From Chitinophagaceae bacterium UBA4857 (lineage in GTDB: Bacteria > Bacteroidota > Bacteroidia > Chitinophagales > Chitinophagaceae), in assembly GCA_002399735.1 (NCBI GenBank), contig DHEF01000013.1, forward strand, positions 1 to 47,797: DNA of 47,797 nucleotides, given 5' to 3'. The notes below the pieces were generated by a model. It saw only the letters and a program-made list of their open reading frames with translations, was not told where the DNA came from and made no database searches. Both the position numbers and the translations under genes were made by a program. Below, piece after piece: positions 22,537 through 30,396 of this stretch. The number at the start of each line of letters is the position of its first letter. Position 1 is the first letter of the stretch.

Positions 22537-22660
22537 CTGTCACCCTGTTTTTAACACGTTTCTAACTCCGCTATTCGAAGCATAACGTGGGAGCTTGACG
22601 AAGGGCTACGCAGCACAATAAAAATTCTCAACGGGCTTCGTCAGACTGTTAATGACAAGT
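22537..22660 (+). repeat. REP-like repeat IV, longer copy
   Basis: Begins CTGTCACCCTG, then about 45 nt later GCTTGACGAAGGGCTACGCA, and later GGGCTTCGTCAGACTG and TGACAAG. It shares the TTGACGAAGGGCTAC and GGCTT-GTCAG blocks with 11140-11204. Confidence 0.6.
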
Positions 22661-22739
22661 TATGCAGCTAATTGTTTTTCAAATTATTTTACAACCAAGC
22701 CCATTGTCGTTTTCATCAGATTACATATCGTAGCACGCC

Positions 22740-22985
22740 GTCTTGTCCACAGTGTAAGTACAGCCGATGGCGAAACGGCGGTTTTCGGCCATAGTACAAA
22801 CAAGCTTTTTGCAAATAACACAAACACTTACCTAAAAACGACCGGCCGAAAAATGTGCCTGTAGCCAATCGGCTGTACGGTTCCGCCTAACAATATTTTA
22901 CAATAACAAGCACTTGCAGGCGGAATACACATTGGACAAGACTTGGCTTTTTTTTTACTTTTTTTGCCAAGAAAAAAAGTAAAAA
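22740..22985. repeat. Nested foldback element (MITE-like)
   Basis: Three pairs of exact inverted repeats nest in order: GTCTTGTCCA (22740-22749) with TGGACAAGAC (22933-22942); GTACAGCCGAT (22758-22768) with ATCGGCTGTAC (22868-22878); TTTTCGGCC (22782-22790) with GGCCGAAAA (22844-22852). Beside the outer arm is a T/A hairpin, a 14-nt arm (22952-22965) with its exact complement (22972-22985) around GCCAAG. No coding potential or transposase is seen. Confidence 0.75.
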
Positions 22986-23097
22986 GAATAGAAACCGATA
23001 CGCTTCGCAAAAAAGTCAACATCCTTGCTATTGTTAATAATAGCCGCTAAACTTTATTCCCCATCTTTAATATCATCTTCAACGAGTTTGTTTACTA

Positions 23098-23318
23098 ATG
23101 CAGGAATCGTTTATTCAGCCTGACAAACTTTCTTGTCATTTTAAAGAACTTAATTCCAATTTATTTGTGCCTCAGCCTGACAACTCTTTTTATCTACCAA
23201 AATTAAATTCAAGATTCCAAAATCAAACATCATACATCCGACATCGAAAAATCAGAAAAATCTTAGATCATAAACCAGAATTGTCGCAGCCTGACAACCC
23301 TCATGTTATTCTAAGAAG
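23098..23318. repeat. Triplicated CAGCCTGACAA words and TCAAACATCATACATCC word array
   Basis: CAGCCTGACAA occurs at 23116, 23173 and 23287 at uneven spacing, with A/T words between. The 90-codon open frame here (23098-23370) is judged spurious. No gene is visible in 22472-23319. Confidence 0.5.
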
Positions 23319-23319
23319 C

Positions 23320-25254
23320 TTAATCCATCTCCAACTCAATAAATACCGACGTGCCTTTGCCTGGTTCTGATTGTACATCCAACGAACCTTTCAGGTATTC
23401 AATGCGGCTTTGAATATTGCGCCAGCCAATGCCTTGGGCTAATTCTAATTGTTTTACATCAAAGCCGCTACCGTCGTCTTCCACTGTTACCGATATTTTA
23501 TTGTCCTGTTTTGAAAGCTGTACCAACGCATGCGTTGCCGTAGCATGTTTAATACTGTTGTTTAACAGCTCCTGTACTACACGGTAAATGGTAATGGCGG
23601 TTGTTTGGTTAATGGTAGTATTGGCAATGTCAATTGATTGGTAGGTTACGTTTAGCGCACCACTTTGATTAATGTCGTTACAAAAGTCTCTCAGGGCAGT
23701 ATCCAGTCCAAATTTTAATAAAGCTTCGGGCATCATGTTATGTGCTACGCGGCGCATTTCTTTAATACTGCTGTCCAGCATATCAATGCTACGTTCAAAT
23801 GCCTGAGCATTTTCGGGTGTCATGATTAAATTCCCTTTCATGTTGTTTAATGAGTGTTTAATGCCGCTTAGCATGCCGCCTAATCCGTCATGAAGATCTT
23901 TGGCAAGGCGTGTTCGTTCCTGTTCTTCCCCTTTTAGCACTGCTGCGGTAGCTGTTAATTGTTTTTCCGTTTCCAGTTCGTTAATGCGTTGCTGTTGTAA
24001 TTTTTGCCGGTGTTTGTAGTTGCGGTAGCTTAACAATAGTATGATTAACAAAGCGGCGGCACTGCCAATTAATATATAGTTAAGTGTATTTTTTTGTTTA
24101 ATGGTAGCTTTTTGTAATTGTATCTCGGCTTCTTTTTTCTCAGTTTCGTATTTCTTTTCCAGGTCAGATGATTGTTTGGATAAAACGCTTCTAACATAGT
24201 TTTCCTGAAATTCGTCGCTTTGTAATTCATAGGCATAACCTTTAGCCGGATTTCCTGTGGCATAGGCCAGGTTAGCTAACAATTTTGTGGTATGAATGAC
24301 ATTCTCCGGATTGTTCAACGCTTTATGAATAGCAATAGAAGAGTCGGCATAAATTTTTGACTGCGCATAATTTTTTGATAATAACTCGGCCAGCGCAAGT
24401 CCTCTTAAGGCTGTAGCTTCCATCGATTTATCACCGGTTTTCATGGCCAGTGCAACACCTGATTCACTGTTTTTGCGAGCCAGTTCAACTTTGTTTTGTT
24501 TTAAATAAATATCAGCCAGGTTACTATAGCCATAAGCTAAAAACCTTTCATTTTGTACCGAATTGCATATTTCGATAAACCTGTTGGTAGTGGCAATGGC
24601 TTTATCATACTCTTTTTGTTTTGAATAGATCATGGCCATATTTATAAGTGTCATTGCCTCTCTTTCAGGTGCTTGTAGTTTTCGGGCAATAGTTAAAGCT
24701 TTTTCACCATATTGTAATGCTTTATCCAGTTCATGGCGGTCAAAATATAACCTGAGCAGTAGGGCATATGTATCTTCTTTAACGCCATCTGTTCCTGTTT
24801 TTTCAACAATTTCAAGTCCTTTCAAAGCATAAGCCAAAGCGTTTTCGCTATCCGAAAAATCGTTATAAGATTCTGATAGGTTTACATACCCAATGCCAAT
24901 ATATTTTTTATCATCAAACTGCTCGGCATAAGAGAGTAGTTTTTTATTGTAAGTGAGTACAGAGTCATTATTACCCTCGGCACGAAACAAACCGGCTTTT
25001 TGAATAATAGCTTGTAGAATGCCGGCTTTAAAATTTAGCTGTTGGCTAAGTGTAAAACCTGAGTCGATGTATTTATGAGCAGTCGCAAGATTTACATCTC
25101 TTAACGTGCGGCCCGTACGCAGTTGTAACCAGGCTTTTGCGGTATCGGCCTTAGCAGTTTTTAATAGATTAATTAAACTATCCGCATCTCTTTGTTGGGC
25201 AAAGCCGTTTAGCGAATAGATAATCAGTACTAGTGAAACAATAATTTTATGCAT
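23320..25254 (-). CDS. TPR-containing sensor histidine kinase (HisKA_3)
   Basis: A 644-residue kinase. A signal peptide (1-19) precedes a periplasmic-side helical domain (about 25-365) of tetratricopeptide-like repeats (YANLGNIY-type blocks such as YGYSNLADIYLKQNKVELA). A coiled coil (365-390), one transmembrane segment (about 392-409) and a second coiled coil lead to the HisKA_3 dimerisation domain with the phospho-acceptor His in RTRLAKDLHDGLGGMLSG. A HATPase_c domain (VVQELLNNSIKHA, DDGSGFD, GIGWRNIQSRIEYLKG) ends the protein. This layout is the common NarL-partner kinase of Bacteroidota. The LuxR-type response regulator expected next to it is absent here, so it is an orphan in this window. 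Confidence 0.93.
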   Translation of the reverse strand: MHKIIVSLVLIIYSLNGFAQQRDADSLINLLKTAKADTAKAWLQLRTGRTLRDVNLATAHKYIDSGFTLSQQLNFKAGILQAIIQKAGLFRAEGNNDSVLTYNKKLLSYAEQFDDKKYIGIGYVNLSESYNDFSDSENALAYALKGLEIVEKTGTDGVKEDTYALLLRLYFDRHELDKALQYGEKALTIARKLQAPEREAMTLINMAMIYSKQKEYDKAIATTNRFIEICNSVQNERFLAYGYSNLADIYLKQNKVELARKNSESGVALAMKTGDKSMEATALRGLALAELLSKNYAQSKIYADSSIAIHKALNNPENVIHTTKLLANLAYATGNPAKGYAYELQSDEFQENYVRSVLSKQSSDLEKKYETEKKEAEIQLQKATIKQKNTLNYILIGSAAALLIILLLSYRNYKHRQKLQQQRINELETEKQLTATAAVLKGEEQERTRLAKDLHDGLGGMLSGIKHSLNNMKGNLIMTPENAQAFERSIDMLDSSIKEMRRVAHNMMPEALLKFGLDTALRDFCNDINQSGALNVTYQSIDIANTTINQTTAITIYRVVQELLNNSIKHATATHALVQLSKQDNKISVTVEDDGSGFDVKQLELAQGIGWRNIQSRIEYLKGSLDVQSEPGKGTSVFIELEMD

Positions 25255-25344
25255 ACAGAGCGTCTTGTACTACAATATAAAACATTTTAGTTTAGTTATT
25301 TTATCCCCTTTTTCCGTTATTTTTTAAAGACTAAAAGTTTATAT

Positions 25345-25432
25345 AGCACGATGATGAGCAAAGTTGTTGCAGTTGCAGGGTGCGACGGAAGGGACGGTGA
25401 TTAGAATTACTACAGCCGACTAACAAAAAAAT
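25345..25432 (-). repeat. Family I modular repeat
   Basis: Minus strand: GTTAGTCGGCTGTAGTAATT, CTAATCACCGTCCCTTCCGT and CGCACCCTGCAACTGCAACA. It lies between the divergent kinase and MORN-like genes. The rest of 25433-25639 is AT-rich leader with no gene. Confidence 0.75.
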
Positions 25433-25639
25433 AAAAAATGTAAAAATTTAGTCACTTAGGTTAAGAAAACTGTAATGTTGATTTATTTAACGTTTTTTGA
25501 ATGCTAAAAATAATTTAAATGGCTGATAGGTAATTGTTTACTGTTTAACTTGGTATTGTTATTGTGGCTATTTAATTTGTAGTTTAGTAAAACAAAATTT
25601 TGTTCTTTACGTTTTAGATAGTGTGTTAAAAGCAAAAAA

Positions 25640-26350
25640 ATGAAACAAGTACTCTTATTTGCGCTGGTTATATTTTCATTACAAGGTTATGGACAGCTAA
25701 AAAGCTATACACTTAGTGTGCATGGCGATACGCTGAACAGGGTGGATGCCAAAGGTTTGAAGCAGGGCCCATGGATTAATAAAGTGGAAAACCTGCGTGG
25801 CGAACGTGGCTATGAAGAAGAAGGTTATTTTGAAGATGATAGGAAGGTGGGTGTGTGGAAAAAATTTGCATTGGAGAACGGTGTAAAAATTGCTGAAGAG
25901 AATTACAAGTGGGGCAAGCTTAATGGTAAATCGAAATACTTTACTTACAATGGTGGTTTGGAGCGTGAGGAAAGCTGGCGGGCTATTGACCCTAAACGAC
26001 AATTTGATACCGTTGCTTTGTACGATTTAAACGACCCTACAAAAGAAATTGACAGAATTATAGTTAAAAACGAAGGGTCATCAGTTAAGCATGGTAAATG
26101 GGTGTATTACGATCCGGTACAAGGGGTAATAGTAGAAACTGAACACTATGTATTAAACAGGTTAACAACTGATGATGGTAAAGTAGTTGCTGATGATGAT
26201 GTAAAACCAATTGGTTTTAATAAATACACACCCTCGGTAGATAGTGCCGGTAAAAAAACTGCCGCTAAACCACAGGCTATACTTGACTTTGAAAAGAAAA
26301 ATTCAGGTAAAAAGAAAGTAAAAGTTAAAGACGGATCAACAGGTTTGTAA
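25640..26350 (+). CDS. Secreted MORN/YwqK-like repeat protein
   Basis: A 236-residue protein with a signal peptide (1-18). It holds imperfect repeats of the G-x-W/Y type: KGLKQGPWINK, GYFEDDRKVGVWKKF, GKLNGKSKYFTYNG, SSVKHGKWVYYDP, as in MORN-repeat/YwqK-like proteins of Bacteroidota. The C-terminus is lysine-rich (KKNSGKKKVKVKD). Probably a periplasmic or surface protein with no known enzymatic role. It converges on an esterase gene across a bidirectional terminator. Confidence 0.7.
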   Translation: MKQVLLFALVIFSLQGYGQLKSYTLSVHGDTLNRVDAKGLKQGPWINKVENLRGERGYEEEGYFEDDRKVGVWKKFALENGVKIAEENYKWGKLNGKSKYFTYNGGLEREESWRAIDPKRQFDTVALYDLNDPTKEIDRIIVKNEGSSVKHGKWVYYDPVQGVIVETEHYVLNRLTTDDGKVVADDDVKPIGFNKYTPSVDSAGKKTAAKPQAILDFEKKNSGKKKVKVKDGSTGL

Positions 26351-26450
26351 TTATTAGATACTCATTAAAAAATTGTTGTCACCCTGAGATTGATGAAGGG
26401 TATTTATAAGAGATATTATGTACATTTTACTTAAAGTTTGTATATAAATT

Positions 26451-26484
26451 AAAAGGGTGAAACTTATGTTTCACCCTTTTTTTA
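26451..26484. terminator. Bidirectional terminator with 13-bp stem and TTAT loop
   Basis: AAAAGGGTGAAAC and GTTTCACCCTTTT pair perfectly around TTAT, with extra T on the plus side and A on the other. It serves both convergent genes; the esterase stop codon (26482) follows it directly. Confidence 0.92.
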
Positions 26485-27300
26485 TTTAGTATCATTTTTA
26501 AAATAGTTGCTAAAAAATAGTAACTGGTATTGCACGGCATTACGCCAATAAGGCCAATCATGTTTGCCCGGTCGTTCAATATATTCATGTGGAATTTTTA
26601 GTTCCAGCATTTTTTTATGCAGGTCACTGTTTATTTTATAAAAGAAATCTTCGGTACCGCAATCAATAATAATTTTTGTATTCAGGTCTTTGTATTTATC
26701 AATCATATCAATCACCGAATAATCTTTCCAGTATTTATTATTGTTGGTGGTGCTATCACCAATACGTTTTTCAATATCAAATTTATAGCCGGTACTTTTT
26801 AAATCAACACCACCACTCATACTACCACAGGCACCGAATAAATCATTGTTTCTTAGGCCTAAAAATAAACCACCATGACCACCCATGCTTAAACCGGTAA
26901 TGGCTCTGTATTGTTTTTCGTTTTTAGTGTGGTAAGCACTGTCAATATAAGGCACTACTTCTTTAATCACATGCGATTCGTATCTTATTTTCGAATCAAC
27001 CGGGCTGTCGAAATACCAACTGCTAAAGCCGCCGTCAGGGCATACAATCATTAACCCGTAACTGTTAGCGTGTTGCTGTAACTCAGGTACTCTCATAATC
27101 CAGTTGGCGTAATTGCCGCTGTAGCCATGCAATAAATACACCACCGGCCACTGCGTTTTTTCTTTGGCATTATCCGGCGTAATAACAACACAATTAATGT
27201 TTTTTTTCATGGCCTTGCTATGTATGCTCACCGTATCTACCCTGGCCCAAACACTTGCAGTTAAACATAATACAAGCGTAGCTAATAATAAATTTTTCAT
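26482..27300 (-). CDS. Secreted esterase (alpha/beta hydrolase, EstA/esterase D-like)
   Basis: A 272-residue exported serine hydrolase. A signal peptide (1-19) precedes the fold: YLLHGYSG (oxyanion hole), nucleophile Ser138 in GLSMGGHGG, acid Asp in IIDCGTEDFF and His in PGKHDWPYW. This is the esterase family of feruloyl-, acetyl-xylan- and tributyrin-type esterases. The substrate is unknown, but in Bacteroidota these often act on plant cell-wall or capsule esters. It converges with the MORN-like gene. Confidence 0.88.
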   Translation of the reverse strand: MKNLLLATLVLCLTASVWARVDTVSIHSKAMKKNINCVVITPDNAKEKTQWPVVYLLHGYSGNYANWIMRVPELQQHANSYGLMIVCPDGGFSSWYFDSPVDSKIRYESHVIKEVVPYIDSAYHTKNEKQYRAITGLSMGGHGGLFLGLRNNDLFGACGSMSGGVDLKSTGYKFDIEKRIGDSTTNNNKYWKDYSVIDMIDKYKDLNTKIIIDCGTEDFFYKINSDLHKKMLELKIPHEYIERPGKHDWPYWRNAVQYQLLFFSNYFKNDTK

Positions 27301-27365
27301 GCGTTTAAAGTTAGTATAAACCGTACAATTAAATTTAATAGTTCAACAGTTTGTTGTTTTTATTT

Positions 27366-27445
27366 TGTTAATCAACAGCAGTACTACTATCATCTGCTGT
27401 TGCGTCGCATACTTGTGCTGTAGTAATGCTATTGGGCAATATACG
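27366..27445 (+). repeat. Family I modular repeat
   Basis: GTTAATCAACAGCAGTACTA, CTATCATCTGCTGTTGCGTC, GCATACTTGTGCTGTAGTAA and TGCTATTGGGCAAT. It lies between the esterase and the ABC permease gene. Confidence 0.8.
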
Positions 27446-27486
27446 GTAAACAAAATGGTGTGTTGAGGCTTTGTTTAGTGTAAGTA

Positions 27487-28611
27487 TTACTTGTTTTTAC
27501 TTTCATAATGTGGCTGATACTTATAATAGCTGGTGTAAAAACAAATAAGTGCTAATAAAACAGCAAACCCTGTCATTAACCATCTGTTCGGCGATAAACT
27601 AAAAAAAACAAAAACAATCCATATGCCAAACAATAAACTAAAATAATGCTCCAGCTTTTGTTGGTCGGTATATAATAAACTGTGAAGCAGTAGCAAAAAA
27701 CAGGGTCCGAAAATAATTAACCAGCTATAATCGACTATTTGGTTTTGATGGGTTGCAATACTTTTTAAAGCCCATATTTCGGGTATTAATAAAATGGTAT
27801 ATACGGCTAATAACGATAATATAATTTTAATAATAGGGTAGGCCATATTGCGTAAAATGGTTAATCCGGTTTCAGTAAACTCGTGTATTTTATAAACAAT
27901 TACGCCATGGCCTACCAAAACCGAAATATAAATCATCCATAAAATACGCTGTTCATATACCTCATTATCTAAACGAGCCAGGCCATACAAACAAAAAAAG
28001 GAAATGAGTTTAATGGTGGCTAACGAAGAAAAAATATGTTGTGTACAAAACTTTAATATAAAACCAATAAGGTTATTAGGAAAAATGCGAATTACTTTTT
28101 GTGTGATGCCCACTGTGTGATTATTGCCTGCTGTTTTGAGCAATTGTACGGCTATTACTGCTGAAAGTAGCCATAAAAGTAAACCAATAAGTATAATACC
28201 GGCAACGGATATGTAATGCTGATGATAAAGCCCAAATACAATTACAAATAAAAAGTAAATGGTGACAGGTAATAATAAAATGGCTTGTTGATAAAATATA
28301 TAGCTAAACCTTTTTGTGTATGAAAGTGAATGAAGGACTTGTAAAAATAAATACTGTGTTTTGTTAACGGTGCTGTATATAAAGTGTAAAACCTTTAGGG
28401 AGTATAATAGCCAAAAAGTCATTGCAATGGCAAAAAACATTTTTGAGGTGAGAATAGTATTCATGATGGCTGAATGAAATAAAACAGCATCTTCAAAAGA
28501 GCGTTGCGTACCAAATAGTACAAAAAACAGGAATAAAAAAAATCCTGCATATTGTTTGTAATATGGACTAATAACCGAACGATGTAACAACCGGATAATA
28601 CTAGTATTCAT
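27487..28611 (-). CDS. ABC transporter permease-like membrane protein
   Basis: A 374-residue integral membrane protein with about nine or ten hydrophobic segments and a positive C-terminal tail. It has no diagnostic motif. Its start overlaps the end of the ATP-binding gene by 11 nt, so it is co-translated with it and is the permease of a two-component ABC exporter. Similar pairs in Bacteroidota have no assigned substrate. Confidence 0.72.
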   Translation of the reverse strand: MNTSIIRLLHRSVISPYYKQYAGFFLFLFFVLFGTQRSFEDAVLFHSAIMNTILTSKMFFAIAMTFWLLYSLKVLHFIYSTVNKTQYLFLQVLHSLSYTKRFSYIFYQQAILLLPVTIYFLFVIVFGLYHQHYISVAGIILIGLLLWLLSAVIAVQLLKTAGNNHTVGITQKVIRIFPNNLIGFILKFCTQHIFSSLATIKLISFFCLYGLARLDNEVYEQRILWMIYISVLVGHGVIVYKIHEFTETGLTILRNMAYPIIKIILSLLAVYTILLIPEIWALKSIATHQNQIVDYSWLIIFGPCFLLLLHSLLYTDQQKLEHYFSLLFGIWIVFVFFSLSPNRWLMTGFAVLLALICFYTSYYKYQPHYESKNK

Positions 28612-29251
28612 GTTGTGTATTTACAACGGTTAGTTCCTGATTGTTTATTTTAAAAACGCCATTAAAGGCGATATGACTTGCTTCAATATCATGATGTGAT
28701 GTAATAATAAAAGAAGTTTTTTGTTGTTGATGTGTGCTAACAATTAAACGTTCTAATGCTTCTTGCGAAGCATGATCTAATGTGGTAAAAGGCTCATCTA
28801 GTAATATCCATAGAGGGTTACCAGTGAATGCTAATAACAAGGATAATTTTTTTAACATGCCGCTGGAATAACTGCCAGTAGGGTTATTCAAAAAGTCGTC
28901 AATCTGTAATATATCACGTATGTTTTTTACTTGTTCTTTAGTGCCTTTGTTTATGGATAGTGTAAAATCAACGAATTCGGTGCCGGTTAAAAATGGTGGA
29001 AACAGTGGTTCGGCCGGGGAATAATTTACTAATTTTCTAAAAGCTACCGGTTGTTTGTGTAAAGAAATAGAGTCATTTATGCAGATATCGCCGGAAAACG
29101 GTAGTAGTCCGGCAATTATTTTTAGTAAGGTTGATTTGCCGCTTCCATTGGCTCCCTGTAGCCAATACATACCCTGAGAAAGGCTCCAGTGCTGTATTTG
29201 AAGCACTTTGGTGCCGTTGAACGATTTGTTAAGGTGGGTGAATTTCAACAT
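28601..29251 (-). CDS. ABC transporter ATP-binding protein
   Basis: A 216-residue ATPase. Walker A is GANGSGKST (34-42), the signature is SYSSGMLKKLSLLLA, Walker B is WILLDEP and the H-loop is SFIITSHHDIEA. It is a single-NBD exporter subunit in the CcmA/ABC-2 style. It pairs with the overlapping permease gene, and lies divergent from the DUF3276 gene 130 nt away. Confidence 0.92.
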   Translation of the reverse strand: MLKFTHLNKSFNGTKVLQIQHWSLSQGMYWLQGANGSGKSTLLKIIAGLLPFSGDICINDSISLHKQPVAFRKLVNYSPAEPLFPPFLTGTEFVDFTLSINKGTKEQVKNIRDILQIDDFLNNPTGSYSSGMLKKLSLLLAFTGNPLWILLDEPFTTLDHASQEALERLIVSTHQQQKTSFIITSHHDIEASHIAFNGVFKINNQELTVVNTQHEY

Positions 29252-29308
29252 AGAGTCTAAAGGTAAGGAGACCTAAGCGTATAATTTTTTTCAAAAATAA
29301 TTTTATGA

Positions 29309-29339
29309 TTTGGCTGTTTCAAAAACATCGATATATTTG
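29309..29339 (+). promoter_or_regulatory. Full Bacteroidota promoter (-33 TTTG, 19 nt, -7 TATATTTG)
   Basis: TTTG at 29309-29312 and TATATTTG at 29332-29339, separated by 19 nt, match the consensus exactly. The ATG at 29305 lies upstream of this promoter, so the gene must start later, at GTG 29383. Confidence 0.88.
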
Positions 29340-29382
29340 TGGACTAAGCCAAAGTCATTCATTAACTGATAAAACTAACAAC

Positions 29383-29841
29383 GTGGCGTACGAGAATAAC
29401 GACAAGAAATTAGAAAGTATCTACAGTAAACGCATTCGTGCAGGAAAAAGAAGAACCTATTTTTTTGATGTGAGAGCAACCAGGGGTAATGATTATTATT
29501 TAACTATTACCGAGAGTCGCAAACGTTTTGATGATAACGGTTATGACCGTCATAAGGTTTTCTTGTACAAAGAAGATTTCAACAAGTTTATTAAAGCATT
29601 AAATGAGGCAGTGGATTATGTAAAAACTGACCTGATGCCTGATTTTGATTTTGATGCATTTAATCATGATGATTATGACGGTGAAGGAAATGGTGAAACA
29701 GAACAACAACCTGCTACAGAGAATGTAACAGTTGTTGAAGTTTCAACGCCTGTTGCTGAAGAGCCTGCTACTGCTCCTGTAGCGGAAACAGAATCAACGC
29801 CTGTTGAGAACGGAAGCACAGAAGAGGTTGATAAATGGTAA
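29383..29841 (+). CDS. DUF3276 PUR-alpha-like nucleic-acid-binding protein (GTG start)
   Basis: A 152-residue protein. The first 90 residues form the conserved DUF3276/PurA-like domain (SIYSKRIRAGKRRTYFFDVR, DYYLTITESRKRF, VFLYKEDFNKFIKALN), seen in Bacteroidota and spirochaetes as single-strand nucleic-acid binders. The tail is acidic and Glu/Val/Pro/Thr-rich (PVAEEPATAPVAETESTP). The GTG at 29383 gives the family N-terminus VAYENNDKKLESIYS and lies about 40 nt after the promoter. The acidic tail is typical of the family in this phylum. The gene is monocistronic with its own terminator. Confidence 0.9.
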   Translation: MAYENNDKKLESIYSKRIRAGKRRTYFFDVRATRGNDYYLTITESRKRFDDNGYDRHKVFLYKEDFNKFIKALNEAVDYVKTDLMPDFDFDAFNHDDYDGEGNGETEQQPATENVTVVEVSTPVAEEPATAPVAETESTPVENGSTEEVDKW

Positions 29842-29874
29842 TAACAAGCTAATTGATGTAGCTTTAAAAAATAG

Positions 29875-29912
29875 TAAGGCTGTTTCTTTTATAAGAAACA
29901 GCCTTATTTATT
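29875..29912. terminator. Bidirectional terminator with 14-bp stem and TTAT loop
   Basis: TAAGGCTGTTTCTT and AAGAAACAGCCTTA pair perfectly around TTAT. It lies between the converging DUF3276 gene and the hypothetical secreted-protein gene, whose stop codon follows immediately. Confidence 0.92.
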
Positions 29913-30322
29913 TATTTTTTAATAATCAGTGTATCAGTTGAGTTGGATGTTTGTGTAGGAGTTTGTGTGTAAAAATCTAATAATATATTTTTAGTCGCAG
30001 GATTGGGAATTGGCGCTGTCCAGCTCCAGCTTTTATCTTTTAAATTAAAACCTGCATTAGGTATATAACCTTCTGGCTTGGGTATAATACAAGGCATGTT
30101 ATCCTGCTCAAGCAACATTACTGTATTTCCGTTTTGTAGGCTATGGCTGTAGGTCGACTTTTGTAAGCCCTTTGGTACCGTTGGTTTCTTTTTGGCTGTT
30201 GGTTGTTTACCCGGAGGCATGATTTTTAATGCAGACTGCTTTTGTATATAAGGTTGCGGATTGTTTTGCCCTAAAAGGGTTGAACAAATAGCGAAACCGG
30301 TAATGAGGAGAATTAGTTTCAT
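29912..30322 (-). CDS. Hypothetical secreted protein
   Basis: A 136-residue protein with a signal peptide (1-18, ending LLGQ) followed by low-complexity Pro/Lys/Thr/Asn-rich sequence (KIMPPGKQPTAKKKPTVP, NPATKN, TQTPTQTSNST). No domain is recognised. The mid-region (LQNGNTVMLLEQDNMPCIIPKPEGY) has one cysteine. It is likely a periplasmic or surface protein of unknown role and is the gene downstream of the T9SS subtilase. Confidence 0.62.
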   Translation of the reverse strand: MKLILLITGFAICSTLLGQNNPQPYIQKQSALKIMPPGKQPTAKKKPTVPKGLQKSTYSHSLQNGNTVMLLEQDNMPCIIPKPEGYIPNAGFNLKDKSWSWTAPIPNPATKNILLDFYTQTPTQTSNSTDTLIIKK

Positions 30323-30396
30323 GATAGTTGGTTTTATAGTTTATTTTAGAAGTGATGCTGATTTAAATTATTACATAAACTACAAACAAACTTTTA

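Noticed and set aside
23116..23297. Possible CRISPR from three CAGCCTGACAA units
   Set aside because: Only three 11-base units, unequal spacing (57 and 114 nt), no cas genes.
23098..23370. 90-codon frame with QPD and DHK-type residues
   Set aside because: It is built from the CAGCCTGACAA words and ends inside the kinase gene; no codon bias.
29305..29382. ATG at 29305 as start of the DUF3276 gene
   Set aside because: It lies upstream of a perfect -33/-7 promoter, so would not be transcribed from it.
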